A program made the translations under genes and the position numbers. DNA of 64,000 nucleotides from Anastrepha obliqua (taxonomy: Eukaryota > Arthropoda > Insecta > Diptera > Tephritidae). Below the pieces are notes generated by a model. The model did not search any database. It worked only from the letters and a program-made list of their open reading frames with translations, and was not told the DNA's origin. Positions 44,200 through 56,449 of the stretch are shown here, piece after piece. The stretch is from assembly GCF_027943255.1 (NCBI RefSeq), contig NC_072892.1:164860792-164924791 (forward strand). Direction: 5' to 3'. The stretch's first letter is position 1; every line of letters starts with the position of its first letter.

Positions 44200-45113
44200 A
44201 AGGGCTTTCCAATAACAGGTGTTATTTTGAATAGCCCGCTATTTCGGTATATCTCACTTTTGAAGCTGTGATTTTTTGATATTTGACAAGCAAAAACTAT
44301 GCCATTAATAAAAATGGAACGGTTCACGCTTCAACAACGCATTGAAATTATTGAAATTCACTATAAAAATGATGAAAATTTGGCAGAGACGGTTCGTAAA
44401 ACTCGAACATTTTTGGGGCATCGTGAAGCACCTCGTCGACCCCAATACAGAAATTGGTGAAAAAAATTCGAACTGTTGGGACAAGTTAGTGATGTGAAAA
44501 ATAAAACTCGTGCACGTCGCTCAATAACAGTCGAAAATATTGCTGTTGTAGCCGAAAGTGTTGAAGAAAGCCCAGGTTTGTCCATTCCTCGTCGTTCTTT
44601 GGAATTAGGTATTCCACAAACGTCATTACACCGTATTTTGCATAAAGATTTGGGTCTTAAGGCTTATAAAGTCCAGTTAACACAAGAACTCAAGCCGGCA
44701 GACCATCAACATCGTCGTGTCTTTGCTGATCCGGACTTCCATCGAAAAATCATCTTGAGTGATGAGGCCCATTTAAACCTCGGTGGCTTCGTTACCAAGC
44801 AAAATTGTCGGATCTGGGGCTCAGAAAATAAAAGAGTGATTGTTGAAAAGCCTCTCTGTCTTCAACGTGTGACTGTTCGGTGCGGTTTATGGTCCGGCGG
44901 AGTCCTTCGACCTTACTTTTTCGAAAATGAAGCGGGAGCAACAGTTACGGTGAATGGATTGCACTATCGAGAGATGATTAACGATTTTTTATGACCGGAA
45001 TTGGATGATATTGATCTGGACAAGGTTTATTTTCAACAAGACGGCGCTACGTGCCACACAAGCAACGAAACCATTGATCTTTTATCAAAATAAGACCTCT
45101 TATTGGAAAACCC
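44200..45113 (+). mobile_element. DD41D mariner-like element (second rosa-type family), 3' deleted
   Basis: AAGGGCTTTCCAATAACAGG at 44200 pairs with the inverted ...CTCTTATTGGAAAACCC at 45113, with TA on both sides (44198-44199, 45114-45115). The coding region from 44311 is truncated before the third Asp, so the right end is joined directly to the middle of the gene. Confidence 0.88.
44311..45090 (+). pseudogene. DD41D transposase, N-terminal two thirds
   Basis: Starts MERFTLQQRIEIIEIHYKND at about 44314, with a stop near 44458. It then continues SIPRRSLELGIPQTSLHRIL, HRKIILSDEAHLNLGGFVTK (first Asp), LQRVTVRCGLWSGGVLRPYF and, after a stop at 44993, VYFQQDGATCHTSNETID (second Asp). Sequence beyond that is deleted. 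The missing C-terminal third is present in the copy at 47092. Confidence 0.88.
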
Positions 45114-45244
45114 TATACTTACAAATTCGTTAACATGTTTTTCCATATAATGATTTTGTTTTTTTTAATAAAACGCCAAGCTCAATAAAAGAAATAGGCT
45201 TTCTTAGCTTGCAAAGTGTAAATAATTTCGACTGCATCTCGACT

Positions 45245-45600
45245 TTAGTTTAGTTTTATTGCGCCATAGTGCACTGAGACCTCTGATGTGGCCTATTATG
45301 CTTGGTCGCGAGCCTACAACTGCAGGCTTCTATGAACTTGAGCACTTCCTAGTACTTTTTGCTTCATATAACCAATGAATCCAGAGTCACTCCATCGAAC
45401 TGAACGAGTCTTCGTCTTGAGAGAGCTGCCCTTTCGCCGAGGATGTGCGCTGGGGTTTCATCGCCCAGTTCGCTAAAACGACAGATGGTTGATTCTACTA
45501 ATAAAGTTCGCAAGGCCTCTCTATCCAGATTAGCCAAAGTCTACTTGACACGTTTCTAGAAAGAAGGATAAAATGTTTTGCGAGCTTCTGTCCTGGAATG
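45245..45600 (-). pseudogene. LINE C-terminal zinc-knuckle fragment (another family)
   Basis: Minus-strand translation reads REALRTLLVESTICRFSELG, DETPAHILGERAALSRRRLV and then DGVTLDSL, matching a C..C..GDET..HI...C.AL..RR tail of R1-like LINEs with two cysteines lost. Ends in KHNRPHQRSQCTMAQ-like sequence near 45245. Confidence 0.65.
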
Positions 45601-45759
45601 ACCATCTAGTGTGGCACGAGTTTCGCGTACTGCCACTCATTGTCAAATTCCTTTAAGTGGATTTTGGTAAGATCTCGGTTTACGAAGACCTTTCAGACAT
45701 TCTATCTCCTTACACTTTCTTCTTTAACCTAACTATTTCGAATCGGCTCTCTTTCTGCG

Positions 45760-46130
45760 AAATTTCTAGGCCCCGCGGTCTCTTCGCAATGTTTCTGCAT
45801 CGCATGTCGATTTCAATGGTGTTTTTTTATGTTTTTGGTGGTTTGCCTCGCCCTCTTATCCCTACCTACACAATTTGAAACACTTGCCTGACTGGGCCAC
45901 TCTCTGCTCTTCTCATTACATGACCGTACCAGCGTAGGCGGTTTTCCTGGAGCTTAGTGCTGATTGGAGCAACTTTATTGCTATCAGGAATAAAGGTGTT
46001 TTGCATCTTGTCTACCAGTGCACCGCTGCTGGCCCACCTCAGCTTCCGCATCCCCTTCTGCCGCGTTCAGTTTCAGCTCTAGTTCTGTACTGGAGTGCAT
46101 ATGTCATTGCCGACTAGATAATACTTTTGT
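45760..46130 (-). pseudogene. RTE-like LINE C-terminal fragment
   Basis: Minus strand reads MRKLRWASSGALVDKMQN, then VAPISTKLQENRLRWYGHVM and RRAESGPVRQVFQI, then GRGKPPKT.KNTIEIDM. This is the post-RT tail (RLRW.GHV.RR and GRP.KTW motifs). One stop at 45866 and point changes. Confidence 0.75.
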
Positions 46131-46264
46131 AGATTTGTCTTTTTAGTTCTTGTGAAATTTTCTTATTGCACAGGACACTGGAGGCTGGTCACCAGCTTTG
46201 TCATCCACATTTAATTCGGTGAGCAATTTCTCATTCGAAGGTGCCAGAAGAAGTAATTTCTTAC

Positions 46265-46800
46265 TTCTTAGTTAAACACAGCGCGCCCGACGTTTCTTCC
46301 TCATACCGACAGGCGCCAATTGGACACACCAAGTGATACCAAGTGATATCAAGTCCTTCTCCACCTGACTTTTCGAACGCAGAAAAGGTATTCCTCTTCC
46401 TCCGCTACTACCAGCTGGTACCGCATCGAATACTTGAGAGCCGGAGCGTTTGTTTCCATTCGGACGACATGACCCAGCCAACGAAACCGCTGGACCTTTA
46501 TTCGCTGCGCTATGTCTATGTCGTTGTAAAGCTCATAGAGCTCATCGATGCATCGTCTGCGATATTCGCCGTTGCCAACGTGCAAAGGTTGAAAAAGCTT
46601 CCGCAGAAACTTTCTGTCAAACACTCGAAGTGACGACTCATCGGATGTTTTCATTGTCCAAGCTTCTGCGACATACGATAGGACGGGAAGGATAAGAGCC
46701 TTGTAGAATATTAGTTTTTTTCGACGAGAGAGGAATTTACTACTCAATTGTCTACTTAGTCTAAAGTAGCACTTGTTAGCAAGAGAGATTCTGAAGGATG
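46265..46800 (-). pseudogene. LINE RT C-terminus (same family as 51106-53045)
   Basis: One open minus-strand frame (46825-46349) reads RISLANKCYFRLSRQLSSKF, LIFYKALILPVLSYVAEAWT, DRKFLRKLFQPLHVGNGEYR and VQRFRWLGHVVRMETNAPAL. Another frame finishes with KSQVEKDLISLGITWCVQLA. It is 5' truncated at about 46800, where a repeat shared with 50910 begins. Confidence 0.85.
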
Positions 46801-46985
46801 GTTCTATATGTAGAAGTCCGCGCAAGGGCGGAAAGTCTCTGTCTTGTCATTCACTTGGGAGTGCCCAGGACAATTCTTCTACATATAGTTAGTTCAAGCA
46901 GCGCATAACTTCCGGGACTTACCCCAAGTGTCCTCTAGTTAACTTCCGAACATCCGTTCGCAGGCAAGCTACTATGAGAAATGAA
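46801..46985 (+). repeat. About 190-bp repeat with inverted ends, copy 1
   Basis: Shares GGTTCTATATGTAGAAGTC, TTCACTTGGGAGTGCCCAGG and TTCTTCTACATATAG with 50910-51105. TATGTAGAAG and its inverse CTTCTACATA flank about 60 bp, so a hairpin is possible. Here it adjoins the 5' side of a minus-strand LINE fragment. Confidence 0.7.
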
Positions 46986-47091
46986 ACACGAACAAAATCT
47001 CGGATAAGAACTTCTAATTTCTTACTACTGCGGCTAAAATAAGCAGATGAGTGACTCTTTTTGTTTTGCAAAGAATATGACTTTATTTCTC
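46986..47091. other. Short unassigned spacer
   Basis: Nothing recognised. Confidence 0.3.
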
Positions 47092-47652
47092 AAGGGTTTT
47101 CCAATAACAGGTGTTATGAATGAATGGATTGCGCTATCGAGAGATGATTAACGGTTTTTTATAACCGGAATTGGATGGTATTGATATGTACAACGTTTAT
47201 TTTCAACAAGACGGCGCTACGTGCCACGCAAGCAACCAAACCATTGATCTTTTACGGGAAAATTTTCCGGAACGTGTTATCTCTCGAAGAGGTGATTACA
47301 ATTGGCCACCGAGATCTTGTTATTTAACACCTTGTGACTTTTTTCTTTGGGACCAAGAAAAGGGGGAACCAGAAGGTCTACGCCAACAGTCCAGGCTCGA
47401 TTCAAGACCTCCAAGATGGAGTTCGAGAGGGGATCGGGGACTTAGGGCAGCCGCTTTGCAATTCGGTTATGGAAAATTTCATGAAAAGGATATTGTCGAG
47501 TAAGCGTGGTTGTGGTGGTCCTTTGCCTGATGTTATTTTCCACTATTAACGGCATATCTCCCACTTTATAATGAAATAAACATCCGATCATTTATATTAA
47601 AAATAGCATTTTCTTTGAATATTAAATTAACACCTTTTATTGGAAACCCCTT
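47092..47652 (+). mobile_element. DD41D mariner-like element, 5' deleted derivative
   Basis: AAGGGTTTTCCAATAACAGG at 47092 and the inverted CCTTTTATTGGAAACCCCTT at 47652 are the same ends as at 44200. TA follows at 47653-47654; the left side reads TC. At 561 bp it keeps only the last third of the gene. Confidence 0.88.
47115..47503 (+). pseudogene. DD41D transposase, C-terminal third
   Basis: Begins in the block WIALSRDD-like where the 44200 copy reads LHYREMINDFL, then VYFQQDGATCHASNQTIDLL (second Asp) and GDYNWPPRSCYLTPCDFFLW (third Asp), with 41 residues between. A frameshift follows at about 47350, then PGSIQDLQDGVREGIGDLGQ and a C-terminus in another frame. Confidence 0.88.
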
Positions 47653-48189
47653 TACTTGACATCAGTGACTATATTATTTAAGAAATTGCCAATGGGAATA
47701 GCTTTTTGTAGTACCTCTGGATGGATACTTTGGCAAAATGATCGTACAAAATTTGAGATGAAAAAGTATCAGCCAGTTTTTCATACATTCAGTTGAAGGA
47801 GAATTATGCAATGACCGAAATTAGTAAACATTAGAAGAGACCAACTGTGGTGAAGAGACCGACTGTGGTGGGTGCGATAAAACTTGCCATCCACAGTTTT
47901 GTAATGTCTTTTTAGCTGGTGTAGCAGCATGAGTGTGAGCGTGGTAGTGCTAGGAAATTATGCACTCATATCTGAAAGGTAATTTTTCTATCAAAACAAA
48001 CGAATCTATTGTGGCCATCTGTGTTTGTAGGAATCAGTGATAGCATATCACGCCCTTTATCGTCGCGCAAACTGTTTAACATTACCACCGTCCCATAAAT
48101 ATTCGGCTTGAGAATCGATGTGCCGCGTTTTCCCAATTTCAAATTTGATTTCATGCATTTAGGATTGTAAAAATGGATGTGTTTTTCGA
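47653..48189. other. No gene recognised
   Basis: Non-coding spacer, unassigned. Confidence 0.35.
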
Positions 48190-48805
48190 CTCGGTTTCAT
48201 CTCGACAGGGCATAGGAACATAGAGGGAAATGAAATTGCTGATGAGCTTGCAGGAAAGGGCACTGAATTGGCCTCAGAGACCTCCTACTCGGGCATCGGC
48301 AACCCTTGACAGTTGTTAAAGGGAAACTGCACAAATTATTTCTCAGGAAAGCGCAGAAAAGATGGAGCTTCATTTCTTCAAGTGCTATTTCGAAAACCCT
48401 TGGCCCCAGTGTAATATACAGAGGACTCAGAAAGTCTTTTGGACTCTTCGCCATTCAATTTCGAAACTCGTAGCTGTGTTTACCGGTCACTAGACGATCA
48501 GCACACACCCGGAAAAGCTAGGGTTACCATTTAACCACCATTGCAGAAGCTTAAGCACTTTGTTGAGCACTTTCTCTGTAAATGTTTGAGTTTGGCATCT
48601 AGACGACTAAGGTCATTGGACTCTCCTTTCTTCGACAGCCTGGGACAGTGCTCCAACCTAAATCCAATCAATCTCTTGGCTGTACATATCTGCCTGTTGG
48701 AGGTCTCATAATGGTATCAAAACGGCGCTTTAGTGCTACTTGAGGAGTGCCAAACTGGCACTTCAACTATTTCACCTATCTACCTACATCTCGATGCAGA
48801 AATAA
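48190..48805 (+). pseudogene. Jockey-like LINE RNase H end, C-terminus and 3' region
   Basis: Plus-strand frames read GHRNIEGNEIADELAGKGTE, then KAQKRWSFISSSAISKTLGP, and after deletion HFLCKCLSLASRRLRSLDSP and FFDSLGQCSNLNPINLL. The same family gives the fragment at 7829. Stops and frame changes are frequent. The 3' region ends near 48805. Confidence 0.8.
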
Positions 48806-50909
48806 CCTTGTTTTATTATTTTGTCGCATTCAAGCCACATTTTTGACCTGTAAAGTCTCGCTTTATACAACACCCAGCTTCAGTGCTTTTGTATGAATCC
48901 CAATGCTTTTCGGTGCATATACATAAATTACTACTTATGACGCTGCCAACGATCCGGAAAGCTCTTCATGTCTTTAACACAAATCTTCACAGAGAAAGGC
49001 CCAAAATATTTTAATTGCTATGTTTTAGCTCTCGATTAATCCGACTCCAACTGATACAATTTCGCTTATACACAAATCCACTGAGCCAGAAGAAGCATAC
49101 CATTGAACATCAATTTGGTAAAGAAATTTGGCCAATAAACTTTTTCAGCGCAGATATGTGAAGAGCTATCCAAATTCGGCAACTGATTTTACAAATTTCT
49201 CTATCGAAAGTTGCATATGTCTGACAATAAAATTGGCCATTATAAATGCAACATGTCGCAACGAAATTAATTAATGCAACACATGAAAATGCAATAACAT
49301 TCGAACTGAGTGACCACAGAGCGCACGTACACGGAATATTTTCCCGCTTACGGATGTATGAGTGTTGTGGATATGTTCCTACTCGTTTATGCGGATTTGA
49401 AAGCAATTTGAAACATTTTTATTAGCCATTTGAGCCCAGAGTATCGTTTATTCGGAAATTCTAGAGAACACATATAGTATACAAATACATGCATATGCAC
49501 ATACATATATACATATGTATATGAGTGTATGATGGTGAGAGCTGCTGCACTTTGCAAATTAATGGATATTGCAATTGGCTGGAATTTCTAAATCCCAAAT
49601 TGGTGCACAATTTTGCTAATTTTGCAAACAAAATTGAAATGCTTAATTGGTATTGGTAATGCAGATTCAAAGTTTGGAGCAATAATAGCAGACCGGCGCT
49701 CTTCCCTCCCTGGACAGGTTTCGGTTAAGCGTTTTGTGCCCCGCAAGTGGTGCGCACCTTGAACTTTTCCGATAAATTGAATTGTCATTGTTTAAATGAT
49801 TACAACTGCCTGCGGGTGATAGATATTCAGGGGGGTTTACATACTTAGCTTATTTTCACACAAAAAATTGCATACTTTTTAGGCTTCTTCTGGCTCGCTC
49901 TCACCAAATAGTTACTTTCCCTAAACCCTCCGATTTCTTCTCATGTACACCAAATTGCCAATTATAATGGTATAATACTATATTTATAAATATTAATAAG
50001 CCCCGTAATACGTTATAGAAATTTAGTTTATACTACACACAACTAAACTCATATAACAGATAGCTTTAAACTTTGAAAAAAAAAACTGTTTCATGATGAA
50101 ATTTTGAACTTTCAACTTTTTAAGCAGAATTAGGTTAACCAGAATTAATTAAAATTTTTCTGAGTATGCAGTTTTATAACCCATTAAATTTTAGTATAAC
50201 AAAAAGCAAGTTTCAATTGACTATAAAATACCGCTGATTTTTTGGCAATTTTTTTTTTGTAGAGTACCAGGCCATTTCTTTCATATAAAAAATTAGGCAT
50301 GTACAGAGTACACTAAGTGACAGTGAAAATATACCTTCTTGGAGATATTTATCAAACTGTATGTCAATAGAATGTAGAAAAAAACTGGATTACGTGGAAG
50401 AAAAAACTTATACTTATGGGCGAAGAATAAATGTTTCATACGTTAACCGGCAGCTTCTTCTTCATTTCGAAAGAAATGGCTACCGATAATGCCGCCAGTG
50501 CTCTTTGAACTACTCGTACAGATTTATTTTTTTCCCCCCAAGCAAATTTCCAAAATTTGGAAGCCTTATTCTGGCGTTAAGTAACTGATGACGACTTGCC
50601 AAACCTCTCTGAACAGAAATGTCAACACAATTTGCCAAGCTCTCAAACCATAGCTATCACTATCGATAGCAGCAAAGAACACCTGTAGTGCAATTCACTA
50701 ACACATTTTAACGATATTCGCATTATTATATTTTGTTAACCACAATTTTAACGATTTGGCTTTTCGGTAACCCATTTCGATACGTAAACAAAAGCAGCAC
50801 TTTGGTTGACAGCCGATTATCGCAAACTAAGCGACAACAATTCTGTTGTGGTTAAATAAAACGAGAAAACAAGAATTACTATTTTTAATTAAAACTGTGA
50901 AATTAATTA
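48806..50909. other. No gene recognised
   Basis: About 2.1 kb of AT-rich DNA with a CATA/TATG microsatellite at about 49480-49525. This is one of the longest transposon-poor stretches in the window. Confidence 0.4.
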
Positions 50910-51105
50910 AGGATAGAGGATGGTTCCATATGTAGAAGTCTACGCAAGTGGGGAAACTTACTGATCGCCATTCACTTGGGAGTGGCCAGGACGATTCTTC
51001 TACATATGGTTCAAGCAGCTCACAACTCCCGGGATTAGCCCAAGTATCCTCTGTGTAGCTTCCGAGCATTTCATTCGGGAGCAAGCTAACGTGAGAAGGC
51101 ATGGA
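50910..51105 (+). repeat. About 190-bp repeat with inverted ends, copy 2
   Basis: Second copy of 46801-46985, again immediately 5' of a LINE of the same family, here on the plus strand. It contains CCATATGTAGAAG and the inverse CTTCTACATATGG about 70 bp apart. It may be the 5' leader of the LINE. Confidence 0.7.
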
Positions 51106-53045
51106 GACATTACAGAATAGCTGGTTGTGCGCTTGGTTTGGGATCCGCCACTTAAACGCCTTCCGGGGGGTTCGAAACATGGAAACTATGCACACGCCTC
51201 TGTGCAGCAAAAAGCGTGCATCTAACTACGCAAAGAATGTTCGACATCGAAAAGCTGCAATCACAACAGACAGCCAGAAGAGTCGACACTCGACTCATAC
51301 TCCTGCTCTCAGAGACCACTGCCCAACAAACCGGCATCCACGAGCAATGGAGCAACATTTCTCGTTCTCTACGTACCGCCGCCAAAGAAGAAATCGGATT
51401 CCGGCGAGGCCGACAAAACAATTGGTACGACGAGGAATGTAATGCTGCCGCCGAAAGAAAAAATGCTGCCTATAGTGCCACGCTGCGATCGGGCGCAACG
51501 CGAGCCATGTGGGATCGCTACCGAGAGCTAAGAAAGGAAGAGAGACGTATTATCCAACGGAAGAAACAAGAGGCCGAAATACGCGAGTGCAAGGAGCTTG
51601 AGATGCTGGCCAATAGAAACAACGCCCGAAAATTCTACCAGAAAGTTCGGCGGCTTACAGAAGGTTTCAAGACTGGGGCGTTTTCCTGTAAGACCAAAAA
51701 CGGCGATCTGGTGACTGACATCCAGGGCATTCTTAAATTATGGAGGGAACACTTCTTGAACGTATTAAATAGTGACAGCTGCGCATGTCACAGAGAATGT
51801 GAAGATCCCGATACCCCAATCGTTGATGACGGAATTGACGTCCTGCTACCCGACCATGACGAGATGAGAATAGCAATAACGCGTCTAAAGAAAAACAAAG
51901 CCTCGGGCGCCGACGGAGTGCCGGCTGAGCTATTCAAACATGGCGACGAGGAGCTGGTAAGGTGCATGCATCAGCTTCTATGCAAAATATGGTCGGATGA
52001 AAGCATGCCTGCCGATTGGAATTTAAGTGTGCTCTGCCCAATTCACAAGAAGTGTGATACTAAAATGTGTGCCAATTACCGCGGAATTAGTCTTCTAAAT
52101 ATCGCCTATAAGGTTCTAGCGAGCGTATTGTGTGAAAGGCTGAAGCCCACCGTCAACCAACTGATTGGACCGTATCAGTGTGGCTTTAGACCTGGAAATT
52201 CTACCATCGATATATTTACAATACGCCAAATCTTGGAAAAGACCCACGAAAGGAGAATCGACACACACCATCTTTTCGTCGATTTCAAAGCTGCATTCGA
52301 CAGTACGAAGAGGAGTTATCTGTATGCCGCGATGTCTGAATTTGGTATCCCCACAAAACTAATACGGCTATGCAAGATGACGTTGGGAAGGACCTCTCCG
52401 AGCCGTTTGATACCAAACGAGGTATCAGACAGAGTGACTTGCTGTCGTGTGACTTCTTTAACTAATTGTTGGCGTATGCCGATGATATCGACACCATCGG
52501 CCTTAACAACCGCGCTGTTAGTTCTGCCGCCTGTAAACTGGAGAAAGAGGCAAAGCGAATGGGTCTGGTGGTGAACGAGGACAAAACGAAGTACCTCCTG
52601 TCTTCAAACAAACAGTCGGCGTACTCGCGTATCCAGCTTTATTACCGATAACAATGTCAGCCTTGAAATGCAGCAGAGAATCTCTCTGACTAACAAGTGC
52701 AACTTCGGACCGAGTACGCAATTGAGTAGTAAAGTCCACTCTCGATGAACAAAACTAACACTCTACAAGGCTTTAATCATGCCCGTCCTAACGTATGGCG
52801 TAGAAGCGTGGACGATGACAACATCCGATGAAGCGACGCTTGGAGTGTTTGAGAGAAAGTTTCTGCGCAAGATTTTTGGACCTTTGCCCGTTGGCAGCGG
52901 CGAATATCGCAGGCGATGGAACGATGATCTGTGAGAGGAAGAGGAAGGCCTCCTCTGCGTTTGAAAGATAACTTGGAGAAGGACTTGGTTTTACTTGGTG
53001 TGTCCAATTGGCGCCGGTTAGCACGAGAAAGCCATAAATCGTCTA
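51106..53045 (+). pseudogene. Non-LTR retrotransposon with reverse transcriptase, decayed
   Basis: The best preserved retrotransposon here. A long frame (51216-52574) starts in the pre-RT region (WYDEECNAAAERKNAAYSAT, NNARKFYQKVRRLTEGFKTG). It contains RT motifs KNKASGADGVPAELF, LSVLCPIHKKCDTKMCANYR, GPYQCGFRPGNST and HHLFVDFKAAFDS (motif A). A deletion near 52390 removes part of the palm. The next frame has LLAYADDIDTIGLNN (motif C) and MGLVVNEDKTKYLLSS. The remaining tail (RRSVDD, SNWRRLARESHKSSK) has several stops. An AATAAAATTTATT stretch at about 53067 follows. I would place it near RTE/R4-like LINEs, but the clade is unsure. Confidence 0.9.
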
Positions 53046-54644
53046 AGTGATTCTCGCGCCAATTAAAAATAAAATTTATTAAAACAACGCGAATATGTGT
53101 TTTGAGCATTTGGTTTATGACTTATCCCGTTGAGAAGGGGTAGTGAGCACTCAAACAGTGACTCGTCGGATGATCCGGGATGTGGGTAATCCTTTTATTT
53201 TGGCTGCAGGGAAGTTCCTATTCCGGTTATCTTCAGACTTTACCAAGGATCTAATTTCTCAGCTTGACAGTCATCTTCGAGGTTCCAGAATAACAACGAT
53301 TTTGACCTTCTAACCAACTAACCAACTAACCTTCAAACTTATTCTGAATTCTGCCTTTATATTACTAGGATTTATGTGCACTGTTTAGTGTTAGTTAACA
53401 CAAGTTTTTGAATATTTAGTAAAATCTTTAGTGAAATCGAAATACTGCAGTCAAATCTAACAAATTGTCGAATCGTAAAAAGTTAGTGAATCGCACTACT
53501 CATATATCTTTATATTTATTCGGTGAACCAGTCATTGTCATTCAATAACAGATATTTAGCGGCTTATAAAGATATAAAAAGTGTTCATATATTCTAAGGA
53601 ATACCGGAGTAAGAAGATTAAATATAAGAAACATTTTAAGTTTTTACACTTCTTTATTTGGAATAGTGTTTTAAACGACTATTTTGCTTACGAGTGTATA
53701 TATAAAATGTTGTGAGTACAAACTACTTTCAATTCTATTTTTACGAGCTATAAATTATTACAACCCACCAAGGCTCAGCAAAGACGTTTGATCTTACTTC
53801 ATCATAGTAAAAATGGGGGAAAACAGATTGAGATAATATTTTAAATTTACTGTGTACAAGGAGACTAGCAAAAGTCAAGGAAGTTCCATGGAAAAATACA
53901 TATCAGAATATTTTTCATCGTCATACTTATAAAGCCATATTTATTTTATTTATTTATTTATAATATTTTATTCATTATCTATGGAAAGAGATAGTAGTCG
54001 TCGTGGTATCGAATTTACGAATGGCCAAAGGATACTAAGGTCCAGTTTTATGCACTCTTCCTAAATAGCTTTTTTTAAGTGTAATAGACTATTAAACTGA
54101 CAACTGCCTTTATAAAATTGTTTGCGAAGTATGCTCCTGAGGTTATTCATTGGATTTAAGTATAGACTAACTACGGGCAAATTCAGCACAGAAATATTTA
54201 CGACGTAAAAACTCCTTTGTATGCCTAACGCTGTGGATTGGAGCTTTGTCCTGTGGATATGTCCTAAGTGAGCCACTGTGGAAGTTTTGAGTTGTTTATG
54301 AAACTTTAGAGAGCATCTTAGTTTAACGACGGATCAATTTCTGCACTGGCGTGAGGTATATTATCCATAAGCTCAAACATTTTTCATTTCGTATATAGCC
54401 CAATTTTAGTCAATCCACAATACAGAGGCCTGAAATAATAACATTTCAAAGCAATCTTCTAATTTCATCGTTTCGACAATGAACTTTCAGCGCATCATTG
54501 CCACTTGCCTATGCATAATTTTCTATGGCTAGTGATAACCCTCATAATACAATTCGCGGTAAGAAACTAAACCAGAATTTGGATTCTTGAATGAAAAGCA
54601 TTAGGCGTGTAAATTGATAGCGCTGAGAGAGTTATATACTTTTA
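53046..54644. other. No gene recognised
   Basis: AT-rich. No support for coding; contains TTTATTTATTTATTTAT at about 53945. Confidence 0.4.
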
Positions 54645-54848
54645 TATATATTTATATTCTAATTGGCACTTACACCCCTTTTTGGGTATGTCGCCAAGCT
54701 CCTCCTTCTATTTGTGGCGTGGATCTTGATGTTGTTCCACAAATGGAGGGGCCTACAGTTTTCAGCCGACTGTGAATTGCAGATGATTTTTTTTTATGAG
54801 GAGCTTTTTTATGGCATAAATACACTCGGAGATTGGCCAAAAAAATTC
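54645..54848 (-). mobile_element. tRNA-derived SINE copy (family 1), 5' truncated
   Basis: The reverse complement matches the body at 5785-6045: TGTAGGCCCCTCCATTTGTG, AACAACATCAAGATCCACGC and a TATATA-rich tail near 54645. The head is missing. Confidence 0.8.
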
Positions 54849-56449
54849 CATATTATTTTAAATAAGTTGTCTTTGTAGGGCACCCTTATAATAACAGGCT
54901 CAGGAAGCTTTTTATACGTGTAATCAGCTGCCCTCTTATCCTGAAAAGCCTTAATGCGGAAATTTTTAAATACTAAGTTTAAAAAATTAAAAACGCAACC
55001 ACATGTCGCAAAATAGAGGTGTTTTAAATCCCTTGCACAAGCAAAAAAATTATAGCTCAGCAAGAGCACGGATTTACACAACAAAAACATAAGCATAGTC
55101 AGCGCAAGCAGTTCGTGTACTCACAGCTACATAAAGCAAATGCGAAAAAAGGCCAAACCTAAAATTCAAAAATACACACACACCACCATCGCAGCTAACT
55201 CTGTGAGTGGCATGTATGCGTGGTTTTTTTCACTTCTTTCTTTTATTAATTTTTAATTTTTGCAATGGAGCACATGCGGCTTTACCAGCGAAAAATTGTA
55301 TCCGTCAAATGTGTACTTGAGCGTAAGCGGAGAAATGAGCTGCGACAAGAAAACATGCCTAGGACGTTTTCAAATATAAAATTGGGAATCAGCGCAAAAA
55401 AAAAAATAGCGCTAAGCGGAAAGTAAACAAAAGTTAAAGCGTGAAATTGCGCATAGACATGACAGACTGACATATTCGAGTGTAAGAAATTTTAATAAAA
55501 AATATATCAAACAATTTTGATAGTAGGTTTTCTGCTTTTTAATCAGACAGCCTACGATTGTCGATACTACAAAGGAAAAGGTGACAAATAACAAATAAGA
55601 GGTTGGCGGTGCGTATGAGTAACATTTAAAGTTTTTCTCACCCAATGGGCTGTAATCATGAAAACGAAGGATATGCCCAACTACTACATGTAAGGTGGAG
55701 TTGTAAAAGTAGTTCTTTCTTACGTATTCATGATAAGTACCAGACATTTGAACAGGATGTCCTTAAGCAGGACTTTCTATTATCTGAACTAGCAAGATCA
55801 GGTCAACAGGATGTCTTATCTCAGTTCAGCGATTGGTATTAAATTTTGAAATTAAAAAGAGGTGTAGGTCTGATGTAGAAGCTTTGCACTTGCGACAACA
55901 CTTTGGACACATTTTTATTTTTATTTTTGGAATTCCTTCTGGGATTGTTAAAAGCACTCCAAAAGAAACACTAAAATTTAAAAAATAACATAAAAAATTT
56001 CTTTGTCAGATTTTTTATTCCACAATGGCTTTCAAGATATACGCTTAGATTTGAGCATTAACATTGACGGACTCCCACTGGCCAAGAGTTCCGATCTTTA
56101 GATATAGCGAATTTTAATTAATGTATGAAGGTCGGTTGATGTAAGAGTAATTGGAGTTTATTATGGGGCTAGCAAATCAGCGAGTGCTAACTACTTTCTT
56201 CGTCATTTTGTTGACGAATTACTGTTTTAATGGAAAATGGTACTGCAAAGCTGGAAAGGAGTACTGCAGCAAATATGAGACCCTGACAATATTATATATT
56301 TATATACTGCTTTCATTTATGTAATATATTTCTAAATATTCATTCTAAAATTGAAATATCCACCGTAACTTCTCATACGAAGAACTTCCACAGAAGGTGT
56401 TGCACACAATTTCTTATACTTTTGTTTTCATAAAAATGTTTTTGATGAC
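54849..56449. other. No gene recognised
   Basis: AT-rich non-coding stretch of about 1.6 kb, unassigned. Confidence 0.4.

Noticed and set aside
51152..51421. Minus-strand open frame opposite the LINE RT
   Set aside because: Shadow of the LINE coding strand.
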